From: Butyrivibrio sp.
GTDB lineage: Bacteria; Bacillota_A; Clostridia; Lachnospirales; Lachnospiraceae
Assembly (NCBI GenBank): GCA_024690635.1
Contig: JAILOW010000067.1
Span: forward strand, 1-30,168
Length of the DNA: 30,168 nt
Reading direction: 5' to 3'
Part shown: positions 21,851 to 30,168 of the stretch, in pieces
Layout of the letters: every line of letters starts with the position of its first letter
Numbering within the stretch: the first letter of the stretch is position 1
Program-made: the position numbers and the translations under genes
Notes under the pieces: generated by a model
What the model was told of the DNA's origin: nothing
The model's database searches: none
What the model saw: the letters and a program-made list of their open reading frames with translations, nothing else

Positions 21851-22747
21851 ATGAAAAATCGTTTAAGATCATCTTTTAATACAAGACAATATATGTTGTC
21901 CTCGGATTATGAGGTTTTCTACTATTCCGACAAGGACTTCAAAACCCTCAAGCCCCACGCTCACGACTACTATGAGTGTTATCTTTTCCTTGAAGGAGAT
22001 ATCACCATGGAGATCTTTTTGCCGGGGGGCGAGAGGCTGCGTCACAAGATGGTTCCCGGAGATCTGATGCTGGTTCCTCCCGGGATCTCTCATCATGCGC
22101 TTATCGATGATCCGGAAAAGACCTACAGAAGATTTGTCTTTTGGATCAGCCGTGACTGCTGCAGCGATCTCACATCCGAGTCCGTGGACTACATGTATCT
22201 GATACAGCAGGCTGAAGCTTTCCACAAGTACATCTTCCACCTTCCTCCCTCTGAGTTTCATCAGGTGGAATCGAGGTTTTTGCGCCTTCTTGAGGAGATA
22301 TCCTCCGATAGATACGGCTGCACCGCCGCAAGGCATCTGTGCCTGTGCGATCTGATCCTTACCATCAACCGCATCATCTACGATGAGGATCACAAGCAGA
22401 CAGGAAGCGATGAGCTGACTCTTTTCCAGAACATCCTCTCCTATATCGATTCAAACCTTGAGGAGCCGCTGCCTCTTGATGAGATCGCATCACAGTTTTT
22501 TGTGAGCAAGTACTATGTTGCTCACCTGTTCAAGGATGCCCTTGGAATCTCGCTTCATCAGTACATCATCAAAAAACGCCTTGCCGAGTGCCGAAACGCC
22601 ATAATTGGCGGTGCCGGTATCAGCAAGACGTATGAAAGATTCGGATTCAGGGACTATTCAAGCTTTTTCAAGGCTTTCAAAAAGGAATACGGCATGTCAC
22701 CCAAGGAGTACCAGAATCTCTTTCCCATTAAAAGAAATATCAAATAA
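21851..22747 (+). CDS. AraC-family transcriptional regulator, probable uxuAB regulator
   Basis: The 298-aa protein has an N-terminal cupin-like sensor (PHAHDYYECYLFLEG near 36-50, then MVPGDLMLVPPGISHH) and a C-terminal AraC double helix-turn-helix (LPLDEIASQFFVSKYYVAHLFKD and then YERFGFRDYSSFFKAFKKEYGMSP). It lies divergent from uxuA, so control of hexuronate genes in response to a sugar acid is likely, though not shown. No ribosome binding site precedes ATG 21851; the mRNA may be leaderless, or translation may begin at a later Met (residue 15), which also lacks a Shine-Dalgarno sequence. Confidence 0.88.
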   Translation: MKNRLRSSFNTRQYMLSSDYEVFYYSDKDFKTLKPHAHDYYECYLFLEGDITMEIFLPGGERLRHKMVPGDLMLVPPGISHHALIDDPEKTYRRFVFWISRDCCSDLTSESVDYMYLIQQAEAFHKYIFHLPPSEFHQVESRFLRLLEEISSDRYGCTAARHLCLCDLILTINRIIYDEDHKQTGSDELTLFQNILSYIDSNLEEPLPLDEIASQFFVSKYYVAHLFKDALGISLHQYIIKKRLAECRNAIIGGAGISKTYERFGFRDYSSFFKAFKKEYGMSPKEYQNLFPIKRNIK

Positions 22748-22770
22748 GTAATATCAAATAAATTCATTTA

Positions 22771-23070
22771 TTACTGCAAGCATTTTTTCGATCTCAATAG
22801 GCTTTGCAATGTAAGGAAATAGAGGGTAAATATCAGTGAAATGATAAAACCCGTCATTCCCGATGCGCCCATATAAGTATTGACCGCATTGAAGGTGGGA
22901 AGCCCGGCGTATCCGCTGAAGGCGCCGAGATTATCAATATACTCACTCCAGCTTTGTACGCTCGCAGGCACAGCAGATGCTGCGATAAGCGCAAGAAGTG
23001 AATAGGCCAGAACTCCGGTCACAACAGCTGTCACAAGGATCCATAACGAGTCTTGCACTCTTTCCGTCAC
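22771..23070 (-). CDS. Small membrane protein, 99 aa
   Basis: Starts at GTG 23070 with a GGG-rich site close upstream. Two hydrophobic segments are visible (about 9-33 and 72-89), separated by a polar loop with Tyr, Gly and Asn that would face outside. No family is recognised. It is convergent with the AraC gene and lies downstream of the GH5 gene terminator. Confidence is limited by the GTG start and tight spacing of the ribosome binding site. Confidence 0.5.
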   Translation of the reverse strand: MTERVQDSLWILVTAVVTGVLAYSLLALIAASAVPASVQSWSEYIDNLGAFSGYAGLPTFNAVNTYMGASGMTGFIISLIFTLYFLTLQSLLRSKKCLQ

Positions 23071-23087
23071 TTTCCCTGAACATAAAA

Positions 23088-23139
23088 ATATGCCCTCCGA
23101 TAATAAAGATTATACACCGCCATTATCGGAGAAGCATAT
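23088..23139 (-). terminator. Long inverted repeat, terminator of the GH5 gene
   Basis: CTCCGATAAT (23095-23104) is the exact reverse complement of ATTATCGGAG (23122-23131), with ATGC/GCAT pairing further out. On the minus strand it is followed by ATATTTTTATG; it lies 36 bases past the GH5 stop. The plus strand is also T-rich afterwards, so it may work in both directions. Confidence 0.6.
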
Positions 23140-23174
23140 TTATGTGTTTGTTTTAATGAAAATTTAAGTACTTA

Positions 23175-24209
23175 TCAAAGGTTCTTTACCATCTCATCTC
23201 TCACGTCATCATAGTGAGGTCCGATGATACCGAAATCCTTTTCCTTGTATACCCAGAGAGCCCTGCCGATGCCGTGTCTTTCAAAGGTATCATGGATGTC
23301 CTTTATCCAGTTGATGGTAGAAGGATTGGTAGGAGCCTGATCTATAACGCCGTACTCACCGCAGTAAAGGGGAGCATTGTTTTTCTTGCCTGCCTCAAGT
23401 GCAGGTGCAAAGAGCTCTTCGAAGTAGTCCTTGCCTGTCTCTTTTGCCTTCATGTTAAGAACAGCGCCTGCCCATGCGGGATCAAATACCTTGGATTTCT
23501 CCGCATACTCTGAAAGAGGTGCAGGATACTCTGCTGTAACATTTTCCATCTCTTTCATCCACCATGCCTTCTGATGTGTAAATACCATAGGCTCATAGCA
23601 GTGGAAGTTGTAGACTACGTGGTCATCCTTGGGAGGATTAAGAAGCGGAACGCTCTGAACGTTGTTGTAACGAACGCCGCCAACTACCACGTAAGCTTCG
23701 GGTGCGTTCTTTCTGATAACGTCGATGGTCTTGTCCGCAATGGCGTTCCAGCTCTCAGCCACGTCGGGAGAAATGACTTCGTTCAGAAGCTCAAAAGCTA
23801 CGTCCTTGTTGCCTGCGTATCTCTTGGAGATTCTGTCCCACATCTGATAGAAGCGCTGCTGAAGCTCCTCATTGTGGAAAAAGATCTCTTTATCCCCGTT
23901 AACCTCAAGAGGATCAAAGGTGTAGCCGTAAGTATTGTGCATATCGATAAGGAGATTCAGGCCGTACTCCCTGCACCAGCTGATGCAGTTGTCGATGTAG
24001 GTATAGCCGTCCTCAAGCATGGAACCATCCTCGCCCTCAATGACGATGTAGTCCACGGGAAGTCTCACGTGATCGCACTTCCAGCTTGCAATCCTCTCGA
24101 TATCAGGTTTGGTGATAAATGTGTCGTAGTGTTGCTTTGTCTTTTCGTCTGCCTGGGAAAGCCATCCTCCCAGGTTCACCCCTCTTTGGTATCCTTCGAA
24201 TTTTCTCAT
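23175..24209 (-). CDS. Glycoside hydrolase family 5 enzyme, cytosolic
   Basis: This 344-aa protein has a complete GH5 barrel: GVNLGGWL at 10-17, HVRLPVDY at 47-54, DMHNTYG near 89-95, acid/base Glu144 in ELLNEV, a NFHCYEP strand near 201, nucleophile Glu285 in YCGEYG, and a late Trp in ALWVYKEKDFG. There is no signal peptide, so it should act on imported beta-linked oligosaccharides inside the cell rather than on polymer outside. Exact specificity (cellodextrin, mannan or glucan oligosaccharides) cannot be read from sequence alone. AGGGG stands 6 bases before ATG 24209. It is monocistronic, with its own promoter and terminator. Confidence 0.9.
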   Translation of the reverse strand: MRKFEGYQRGVNLGGWLSQADEKTKQHYDTFITKPDIERIASWKCDHVRLPVDYIVIEGEDGSMLEDGYTYIDNCISWCREYGLNLLIDMHNTYGYTFDPLEVNGDKEIFFHNEELQQRFYQMWDRISKRYAGNKDVAFELLNEVISPDVAESWNAIADKTIDVIRKNAPEAYVVVGGVRYNNVQSVPLLNPPKDDHVVYNFHCYEPMVFTHQKAWWMKEMENVTAEYPAPLSEYAEKSKVFDPAWAGAVLNMKAKETGKDYFEELFAPALEAGKKNNAPLYCGEYGVIDQAPTNPSTINWIKDIHDTFERHGIGRALWVYKEKDFGIIGPHYDDVRDEMVKNL

Positions 24210-24258
24210 AAAAATCCCCTTTTAAACTCAGAAATCTGTCCGTAGTTTCATTAAGGGT

Positions 24259-24279
24259 ATCATATCACGAAAACGTTTA
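24259..24279 (-). promoter_or_regulatory. GH5 gene promoter with a LacI-type operator candidate
   Basis: On the minus strand an extended -10 TGATATGAT (core 24259-24264) lies about 43 bases before the start codon's leader end. Immediately upstream, the palindrome AAACGTTT (24271-24278) has the central CG typical of LacI/GalR-family operators, placed between the -35 and -10 regions where a bound repressor would block transcription. Confidence 0.4.
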
Positions 24280-24316
24280 AGTTGCACTAAAAATCTTACC
24301 TTGCGATATCATCTCA

Positions 24317-24952
24317 TTAGCTGAGGATCACCATGATAACTCCGTCTTCCACGGATACCTCAGCCTTATCGCAGGTGATCTCATTACTCTGTCCAAGGGG
24401 AAAAGAGTTGGTAAGCTCTCCGCTTTCAAGTTCATATTTGGTGCCTTTTATGGTCACATTCCTGCTGGCATCAGAAAGCGAAAAGACAGAGAGGTTGCAG
24501 CCCTTTTTTCCGGCAAGTTCGATTTTCGAATTTGAAAAAACTGTTATCTTCGTTTTTTCATCATACATTCTGACTGTGGCGCCGCGTTTTGCGCCGTAGT
24601 GCGCAACCTGGATATTGGCAAAGGCATGATCCATCCTGTTTCCAAATACGCACACCATCCGGATGTCTTTATATCCAAGCTCAAGAGCATGCTTTAGCGC
24701 AAGGCTGGTATCGGTATCGTCCTTTTCCTTGGGGAAGCGAAGGCTCTTTATCTCATTTGTCTCTATTCTTTTAAGATTTTCTTCCGACACGGAGTCGTAG
24801 TCGCCCATTACAAGATCCGGCACTATCCCGTATCTGTCCGCGTAGTCAAGACCGCTGTCGCAGGCTATGACATAGTCCGCATAAAGCTCCTGCCTCGAAA
24901 GATCAGCGAAGGCTCCGCCGGATATTATCAGGCATTTCCCAGGTTCGTTCAT
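24317..24952 (-). CDS. thiN: Thiamine pyrophosphokinase
   Basis: The 211-aa protein makes thiamine diphosphate from thiamine and ATP. Family motifs are visible in order: CLIISGGAFAD at the start, VIACDSGLDYA, PDLVMGDYDSV, FPKEKDDTDTSLAL and FGNRMDHAFANI, followed by the C-terminal beta domain that binds thiamine. Length is typical. It is 14 bases downstream of a diguanylate cyclase gene and probably co-transcribed with it, a pairing without obvious functional logic. Confidence 0.95.
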   Translation of the reverse strand: MNEPGKCLIISGGAFADLSRQELYADYVIACDSGLDYADRYGIVPDLVMGDYDSVSEENLKRIETNEIKSLRFPKEKDDTDTSLALKHALELGYKDIRMVCVFGNRMDHAFANIQVAHYGAKRGATVRMYDEKTKITVFSNSKIELAGKKGCNLSVFSLSDASRNVTIKGTKYELESGELTNSFPLGQSNEITCDKAEVSVEDGVIMVILS

Positions 24953-24966
24953 ATTACTCCTCCGGA

Positions 24967-26106
24967 TCAGATCCTGCGATCTTTTCCTGTTTCTTCGTAG
25001 TACAAAGCTTTATCCTTGTACATTTGCTTTTCCGCTTTATCTATCATTCTAACGAGTTCGCCGCTTTCGCCGTAGACGTAACCGGCTGCAGCCATCCTGT
25101 CTTTTTCGTAGATCTTTTCCGTAAAGGATTTCATAAGGCTGTCCATTTCGCTGCGGGAAAGCCCACTCTTAATAACCACAAATTCATCTCCGCTTATCCT
25201 AAAGACTGCGCCGCCGGCAAAATGCTCCGTCAGCATATCCGCAAAGGATTTGATAAGTCTGTCGCCTGCGGCATGTCCGAAGGTGTCATTGGTGTATTTA
25301 AGGGAATTCAGGTCAAAGAAGGCCACTCCCTTCGAGGATGCCGGATCATCTTTCAAAATATAATTCTCAAATGCCCTGCGGTTATTAAGACCTGTCAGAG
25401 CGTCAACAAGTGACACCTCTTTAAATATCTTTTCCCGGAGCATAACTTCGGAAATGGTCTGTGACTGAATAGTAATGTATATGATAAATATGGCTATTGA
25501 AGACGACGCATAGGTAAATTCTGGAAAGTGAAAGAAAATAACTCCTAATGTGAGGATCATGGGGAAAACAAGATAAGTACCAAAGCCCAGCAAGGACAGG
25601 ATATCCAGCTCTTTGCAGTGTTTAAGCAGAACAAAGCAAAGATACAGCATGCAAAGGAAAATCAGAAAATACACCCCGCTGTCCCATGGGCCGGCGTAGT
25701 ATTTGTGCCCTATTATGGAAAAGAGCTTTCCATTTATGGCTCCGCAAAGTATAAACAAAAGGTCCACGGCAAGGATCCCAATTGCAGGAATCACCGCCCG
25801 GTATGAAGCAGAGGTCTTTTCCCTTATGACAGAGATCATGTAAAAAGAAAACACGCTCATCAGGGCAACACCTGATATGTAGGACAGACAATTGACCAGC
25901 CTAAGAAGCGTATCATTGGTCACAACGCCCTCAATCATATAGCTGGCAGCGTTAACGGTGATGGCGAAAAGATCTACCAGCACGAGCCCCAAAAAGAGCT
26001 TGGTGGATATATTTCGCCTCCTTTGGGGATTTCTAAGTGCGCTGCCAAAAATTATAGACATGTAAATAAAGCTTAAAACATCAGCTGCGATTATATATTC
26101 CTTCAT
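24967..26106 (-). CDS. Membrane-bound diguanylate cyclase (GGDEF)
   Basis: The 379-aa protein has several hydrophobic segments over residues 1-215 (about seven spans), forming a membrane sensor of 7TM type, then a GGDEF domain from about 230. The active site reads S305-G-D-E-F309, an accepted variant of GGDEF, with DALTGLNNRRAFE and DLNSLKYTNDTFGHAAGD before it. No RxxD inhibitory site is found five residues upstream, so product feedback may be absent. It should make cyclic di-GMP from GTP. AGGA lies upstream of ATG 26106, and a TATAAT (26157-26162) stands in the short gap before it. Confidence 0.92.
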   Translation of the reverse strand: MKEYIIAADVLSFIYMSIIFGSALRNPQRRRNISTKLFLGLVLVDLFAITVNAASYMIEGVVTNDTLLRLVNCLSYISGVALMSVFSFYMISVIREKTSASYRAVIPAIGILAVDLLFILCGAINGKLFSIIGHKYYAGPWDSGVYFLIFLCMLYLCFVLLKHCKELDILSLLGFGTYLVFPMILTLGVIFFHFPEFTYASSSIAIFIIYITIQSQTISEVMLREKIFKEVSLVDALTGLNNRRAFENYILKDDPASSKGVAFFDLNSLKYTNDTFGHAAGDRLIKSFADMLTEHFAGGAVFRISGDEFVVIKSGLSRSEMDSLMKSFTEKIYEKDRMAAAGYVYGESGELVRMIDKAEKQMYKDKALYYEETGKDRRI

Positions 26107-26173
26107 CTAAGTCCTTTACTGTGTGTTTTTCAAATGCAGTTTCGGGTGACGGGTATATTATAATGATTTTACC

Positions 26174-27070
26174 TTATCTTTTTCTGATGTACCAGCTATA
26201 ACCGCTGAAGATAAAGTGTCTCTCTGATTTTTCACTTTCAAATACGGGTAAAAGAGACTTAAGCATCCAATCTCTTACTTCTTTTCCTGTCATTTCTCCG
26301 CTTTCGATGCGAGCGTTTACATTGGACTGGATCATCATGAAATCCGCAAAATCCTCAAGGCTGAAAGTGTATTCCATGTCGTATTCTGTCTGCTTTTCCA
26401 TTGTAAATCCCATGGGCAGATCTGCCTGGGTCCACTTGTTTTCTTTTCTTGGGGGCTTGGGAAATTTATTCAGATATGCGTTGTTATACCAGTTGATGTA
26501 AGCGCCGGTAGCTTCTTTTTCGGATTCTGCCAGGCGGTCGGTTATGCCAAAATCGTAGATCACAATGAGGCCATTATCTTCCATCACTTCGGTCATGTTG
26601 GCCATGAATTTTTTTTCATCAACCCAGTTGATGCAGCCTGCTGCCGTTACGATGTCGTATTTTTCCGCTGGTGTCTTTGTGTCTTCTGCCTTGGCAACAT
26701 AAAATAAGTAGGCGCTGTCCTGCCCGTAGAGCTCGCGACACACTTCTATCATGGAATCCGCAATGTCCGTACCTGTGACTTTGTCGCACACAAGGCGCAG
26801 CGCTTTGGTGGAAAGGCCTGCTCCGCAGCCTACGTCAAGGCCGTTTTTGAAGGTGTGGTCTTTACTTAGGCCCAAATCTCTTTTCAGCTGCTCTATTACC
26901 TGTTTATGAAGCCAGGGACGTTTTGCATAGCCCATGGCGATACGCTTTGAGTCAAATGATCTATTATCCATTTTGTTAATATCACTCTCTTGGCATTCTG
27001 TATTTTTCGGCAAGATGACCTTAGGGATTTTCTTTACCGCTTCATATATTCTTTTTGTGGGAGAATCCAC
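26174..27070 (-). CDS. SAM-dependent class I methyltransferase
   Basis: A 298-aa protein with motif I GLDVGCGAGLSTKAL at about 78-92, an acidic strand end VTGTDIADSM, and DIVTAAGCINWVDEKKF as motif IV region. This is the Rossmann methyltransferase of the UbiE/Methyltransf_11 group. The substrate is unknown. The frame begins at GTG 27070 with GAGGAAG upstream; an internal ATG at about residue 32 (MDNRSFDSKR) is an alternative with a weaker ribosome binding site, and similar proteins often begin near there. Monocistronic by position. Confidence 0.88.
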   Translation of the reverse strand: MDSPTKRIYEAVKKIPKVILPKNTECQESDINKMDNRSFDSKRIAMGYAKRPWLHKQVIEQLKRDLGLSKDHTFKNGLDVGCGAGLSTKALRLVCDKVTGTDIADSMIEVCRELYGQDSAYLFYVAKAEDTKTPAEKYDIVTAAGCINWVDEKKFMANMTEVMEDNGLIVIYDFGITDRLAESEKEATGAYINWYNNAYLNKFPKPPRKENKWTQADLPMGFTMEKQTEYDMEYTFSLEDFADFMMIQSNVNARIESGEMTGKEVRDWMLKSLLPVFESEKSERHFIFSGYSWYIRKR

Positions 27071-27247
27071 AACTGAGCTCTTCCTCTTTTCCTGTTTTCA
27101 GAACAATCTATATTGATGATACCATGACTTTTTGCAAAATGAACCACTGACCCCGTCCCCCAGGTCCACTCAGGTCTACCAATTTACGCTTTTTCGTATT
27201 ACAATTACGATTAAACGTTATTTCATTTTGGGGGGAGTTCGGAGCTT

Positions 27248-28690
27248 ATGCGGAAAAAGAGTCTTATCTATTCATTGATAGTATTTGTTTTACTGGTGGT
27301 TTTCTTTATTGTGCTTCATCCTATCGCTATTTTTGATACAGATGACTGGAACTTTATCCATAACCTCAGAATTCCGATCCCTCTTATTGGTGCGTGGAAT
27401 CCCACCAAGGTATTTCCGGAGTTCTTCCTTCCTTTGTTTTCTTACATAGGAGCTTTTGTTCTTTATCCGCTGACGGGGAATTATTGTTTTTCGCTGTCGG
27501 TATCCAATGGCATTTTTATTTGCTTTATCATAACAGTCTATTTCACAGAGTTCTTTTTGCTGATCAGCAAAAAGTTCGATTTTTCAACAGTTAAGAGCGT
27601 ACTTATCAGCGCGGTTTTTATTGGTCTTCATTTTTGTGCCATCGCTCACCCCGGTAATGATAATGTCTTTTTGTTTTATGCATACGATATGAACTGCGTA
27701 TACAACTACATTTTATCGACACTTCTTAATGCATCTTTGGTTATGCATCTTATGAGGACAGGTGGATTAGACAGGTGGAAAGAGCTCCCCAAAAGCCACA
27801 AGTTCTGTCTGGGAATTTGGATATATCTTGCTGTTTTTTCAAATCTGTATTCAAGTATTGTTTTGGGGGTGTATATAGGTGTGGAACTACTTCAGACGCT
27901 TATTGAAGATAAAAGAGATCATAGTTTCAAGCTGAAAGATTATTGGGCAAACAATAAGACGCTTTTGATCATCACTATAATATGGCTATGTTCATTTATC
28001 ATTGAACTGACCGGCGAAAGAGCTACTTTGCACGCTACCGGAATAGCTCATAATATTTTATCCGCAGCCAAACGGATACTCACATGGTTTAATCGTTTCA
28101 ACTTAGTATTTATCGTATTTGCGGGAATTATTATTATAGCCAGAGTGGTCCTGATGAAAAAGAAAAATATAGTTGATGATATGAAATGTCTGGCAGCGCT
28201 GGGTTTAACCACACTCTACATTGTCCTTCTCAGCGCAGTTGTTGATTTTACATATGTTTACCGAACAGACGTAATCCTGCCGGTAGCATTCTGGGCGCTT
28301 TTACTGCTTATGTTATTCCTTGGAAGCCTGATGGAAAAGATCAACTACGGAAATGTCATATTGGCTGTAACAGCAGCTGTTTCTGTGATGGGGACAGTCT
28401 ATTTCAGTGATACTTACAAGGAGATCAATTATATAAATGCTCCCTATAAAACCTGCGAAGCATTTGTTGATGATGTAATAAACCAGTTCATGCAGGCTGA
28501 AAGCCAGGGCAAAACAGAGACAGATCTTGTTTTGCCCAAGTTTGAGACTGATGATAACTGGCCAATCGCAGATTATGCTGCCGAAAGCTTCTCAAATGCG
28601 ATGTATTACCACGGTGTGACTGAAACAAAAGTGACTGTCAATAATCTGGTATTCACAAAGGAAAAGAATAAGGAATTAGGAATTTACTGA
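27248..28690 (+). CDS. Polytopic membrane protein, GT-C-like
   Basis: The 480-aa protein has an N-terminal span (about 7-27), then a loop with DTDDWNF, followed by about ten further hydrophobic segments and a C-terminal soluble part from about 400. An acidic DxD-type motif in the first outer loop, together with many spans, is the plan of GT-C glycosyltransferases and related families of unknown function. The donor would be a lipid-linked sugar, but this is inference. The start follows a GGGGGGAG stretch. The 177 bases upstream (27071-27247) hold no gene; only a short repeat, AGGTCCAC then AGGTCTAC at about 27162-27178, was seen. Confidence 0.7.
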   Translation: MRKKSLIYSLIVFVLLVVFFIVLHPIAIFDTDDWNFIHNLRIPIPLIGAWNPTKVFPEFFLPLFSYIGAFVLYPLTGNYCFSLSVSNGIFICFIITVYFTEFFLLISKKFDFSTVKSVLISAVFIGLHFCAIAHPGNDNVFLFYAYDMNCVYNYILSTLLNASLVMHLMRTGGLDRWKELPKSHKFCLGIWIYLAVFSNLYSSIVLGVYIGVELLQTLIEDKRDHSFKLKDYWANNKTLLIITIIWLCSFIIELTGERATLHATGIAHNILSAAKRILTWFNRFNLVFIVFAGIIIIARVVLMKKKNIVDDMKCLAALGLTTLYIVLLSAVVDFTYVYRTDVILPVAFWALLLLMLFLGSLMEKINYGNVILAVTAAVSVMGTVYFSDTYKEINYINAPYKTCEAFVDDVINQFMQAESQGKTETDLVLPKFETDDNWPIADYAAESFSNAMYYHGVTETKVTVNNLVFTKEKNKELGIY

Positions 28691-28722
28691 TCCATACTCT
28701 CTGTTTATCCAAATAGATTGCA

Positions 28723-29205
28723 TTACAAAGCTTTTTCGTAACACAAAAAATCCTGATCATACATAAAGCACTCTCCAACCACATTAAAGCCAAAGGATGC
28801 ATAGCACTTTATGGCTTTCAGATTGTGCTTGTTTACAAGAAAATGAATACTCTTATGTCCTCGTTCCTTCAAAGCTTTGATGCCGTGTTCCAACATCTTT
28901 CTTCCGATTCCCCTGCTCTGCATTGAAGGATCTACTGCAAGACGTGCCAGTTCTCCACCGGGAAAAAGGCTTTTGTCCCAACAGTCAAGATTGTCCACAG
29001 CCTCGTCCACTTCAATTGAAATTGCTGCGATAACCCTGCCATTTTCTTTCATCACAAATAAAGCATCTCTGGATAGATCAAAACTGATTGTTTCATCCGA
29101 AGGATAATCCTCATCCCATGCACAATACTCCCTGCCTTTTTGTTTTTCGTAAAGCTCAAGTATCTGCTCTCTGTCATTTTCAGTTGCCGGTTCAATTAAG
29201 TTCAT
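28723..29205 (-). CDS. GNAT-family N-acetyltransferase, 160 aa
   Basis: A complete GNAT fold: the acetyl-CoA loop is ARLAVDPSMQSRGIGRKMLEHGI (near 88-110; R/Q-x-x-G-x-G/A type), and the C-terminal motif is NLKAIKCYASFGFNVVGE. Substrate unknown. It lies 25 bases downstream of a second GNAT gene and is likely co-transcribed with it. The ribosome binding site is distant (GGAG about 14 bases before ATG 29205), so expression may depend on the upstream gene. Confidence 0.9.
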   Translation of the reverse strand: MNLIEPATENDREQILELYEKQKGREYCAWDEDYPSDETISFDLSRDALFVMKENGRVIAAISIEVDEAVDNLDCWDKSLFPGGELARLAVDPSMQSRGIGRKMLEHGIKALKERGHKSIHFLVNKHNLKAIKCYASFGFNVVGECFMYDQDFLCYEKAL

Positions 29206-29230
29206 AGTTTAGTCCCAATCTCCGTAATAA

Positions 29231-29638
29231 TTATATTTTCTTCAAGTAAAAGTACTTGCAAAGTTTCGGATCATTGTCCTTACGGACAAATTCCAATTCA
29301 TACCCAAGTTTTTTATAAAACTCCGGTGCCTGAAATCCAAAAGTTGTAAGTGCTATTTTTTCATAGCCCTTTCCCTTGTATGCATCCTCGACAGCTGCAA
29401 CAAGTTTTCTGCCAACGCCGTCTCTTCTGTATCCTTTGCCAACGATCAGATCTCCGATATGCACCTCATTGTAATAGGCTCTGCCTGTGAGAACTCCGGC
29501 AATTTTGCCATCATCTTCCGCAGCAAAACAAAACTCTTCAAAGTTAAGTGCCACATCACAATCAGTCGCATACTCCGAAAACTCTTTATTAATAAACTCG
29601 CCTACTCTTTCATCTTCAGTAACTCTCTTGATTTCCAT
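29231..29638 (-). CDS. GNAT-family N-acetyltransferase, 135 aa
   Basis: A short GNAT protein with the acetyl-CoA loop IVGKGYRRDGVGRKLVAAVED (about 68-88) and the C-terminal APEFYKKLGYELEF motif. AAGGAG stands 5 bases before ATG 29638. It precedes the 160-aa acetyltransferase in the same direction, but the two differ in sequence, so this is probably not a recent duplication. Substrate unknown. Confidence 0.9.
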   Translation of the reverse strand: MEIKRVTEDERVGEFINKEFSEYATDCDVALNFEEFCFAAEDDGKIAGVLTGRAYYNEVHIGDLIVGKGYRRDGVGRKLVAAVEDAYKGKGYEKIALTTFGFQAPEFYKKLGYELEFVRKDNDPKLCKYFYLKKI

Positions 29639-29671
29639 GTTGTCTCCTTATTCAACGATAAATTCCCGGAT

Positions 29672-30168
29672 TTAATACACAACTATGCCCAGTACTGCAG
29701 CAATGCAAATCAGTATTATCGGTGATATCCCTGATTTAACTATTTTTCTGGATCCAAAGTAAACAGCAGCCAGAACTGAACATATTACGACAGCTTTTAT
29801 ATCCGGGTCAGGTATTGTTCCCTTAATGACTGTGTTCTCTAAGATCATGCTGATACCCATGGCAAGTATTATCCCCATGATACATGGTTTTAATCCCCTG
29901 AGCACAGCTTTTACATAAGGATTATTTAGCAGTCCCCTCATCAGTATCATTATAAGTACGATAATCACAAACGCAGGAAGGACAACTGAAAATGTTGCAA
30001 TCAAAGCCCCGGGAATCCCTGCCGTCAAGCTGCCTACATATGTAGCCATGTTGACCATGATCGGTCCGGGTGTGCTTTCGCTTACAGCAATCATATAGGC
30101 AAGTTTCTCATCATCAAGCCATCCATAATGCAGGACCACATCCCTTATAAGTGGTATTGCTGCATAGG
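29672..30168 (-). CDS. Chromate transporter (CHR domain) subunit, N-terminus beyond window
   Basis: About 165 residues are visible, the frame staying open through the right edge (IPLIRDVVL upstream of the first internal GTG). The segment AYMIAVSESTPGPIMVNMATYVG contains the PGP signature of the CHR family, and four or so hydrophobic segments follow. In Firmicutes the transporter is often encoded as two half-size proteins, so a partner gene is expected outside the window. Physiological substrate in anaerobes is uncertain. Confidence 0.88.
   Translation of the reverse strand, partial: YAAIPLIRDVVLHYGWLDDEKLAYMIAVSESTPGPIMVNMATYVGSLTAGIPGALIATFSVVLPAFVIIVLIMILMRGLLNNPYVKAVLRGLKPCIMGIILAMGISMILENTVIKGTIPDPDIKAVVICSVLAAVYFGSRKIVKSGISPIILICIAAVLGIVVY

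Noticed and set aside
23088..23139. Inverted repeat as insertion sequence end
   Set aside because: No transposase frame or target duplication is nearby; location after the GH5 stop with a T tract indicates a terminator.
23574..24245. Plus-strand frame of 223 codons
   Set aside because: Antisense to the GH5 gene, whose catalytic motifs are all intact on the minus strand.
28723..29638. Recent tandem duplication of acetyltransferase genes
   Set aside because: The two GNAT proteins share only the generic acetyl-CoA loop; lengths and the rest of the sequences differ.

Overview
The window reads as a chromosomal stretch of a low-to-mid-GC Gram-positive anaerobe, most likely a plant-polysaccharide-degrading Lachnospiraceae (Butyrivibrio or Pseudobutyrivibrio type). 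The clues are the uxuAB hexuronate pair, a cytosolic GH5 glycoside hydrolase, strong GGAGG ribosome binding sites, and a half-size chromate transporter gene at the right edge. The assignment is inference; no rRNA or other marker gene is present.

Left region (1-6634, all minus strand): a tightly packed operon with small hypothetical proteins of 72, 81 and 158 aa, a 364-aa membrane protein with a highly charged coiled-coil tail, a previously easy-to-miss 54-aa single-span membrane protein (4384-4548), a 554-aa Ycf46-like AAA+ ATPase, and a very large ATPase that runs off the left edge. That last protein combines a ClpB-type AAA module, a receiver-like segment and an FtsH-type AAA module. I do not recognise this gene set as a described system.

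Centre (6849-17835, minus strand): a complete effector operon of a type III CRISPR system. Gene order from the promoter is: small CARF-fold-like protein resembling Csx20 ring nucleases, Cas6, CARF-HEPN ribonuclease (TM1812/Csx1 group), 2TM-SAVED membrane protein, a compact Cas10 lacking an HD domain, a Cas7-Cas5-Cas11 fusion, a double Cas7, Csx19, and a large Cas7 of the TIGR03986 type. An XRE regulator follows. The last five match the subunit set and order of the type III-Dv complex of Synechocystis. Without an HD nuclease, the system probably depends on crRNA-guided RNA cleavage and on cyclic oligoadenylate made by Cas10, which would drive two effectors (an RNase and a membrane protein) with a putative ring nuclease as off-switch. 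No CRISPR array and no cas1/cas2 are in the window.

At 17865-18250 (plus strand), divergent from the cas operon, lies a gene-free stretch whose complementarity indicates a large structured non-coding RNA with a closing stem, several hairpins and possible pseudoknots. The raiA RNA class is my leading but unverified guess.

Right region (18268-30168): a zinc-ribbon membrane protein; uxuA-uxuB with a divergent AraC-type regulator; a small membrane protein; a cytosolic GH5 enzyme with a LacI-type operator candidate; thiN and a membrane diguanylate cyclase; a SAM methyltransferase; a GT-C-like polytopic membrane protein; two GNAT acetyltransferases; and the C-terminal part of a chromate transporter subunit at the right edge.
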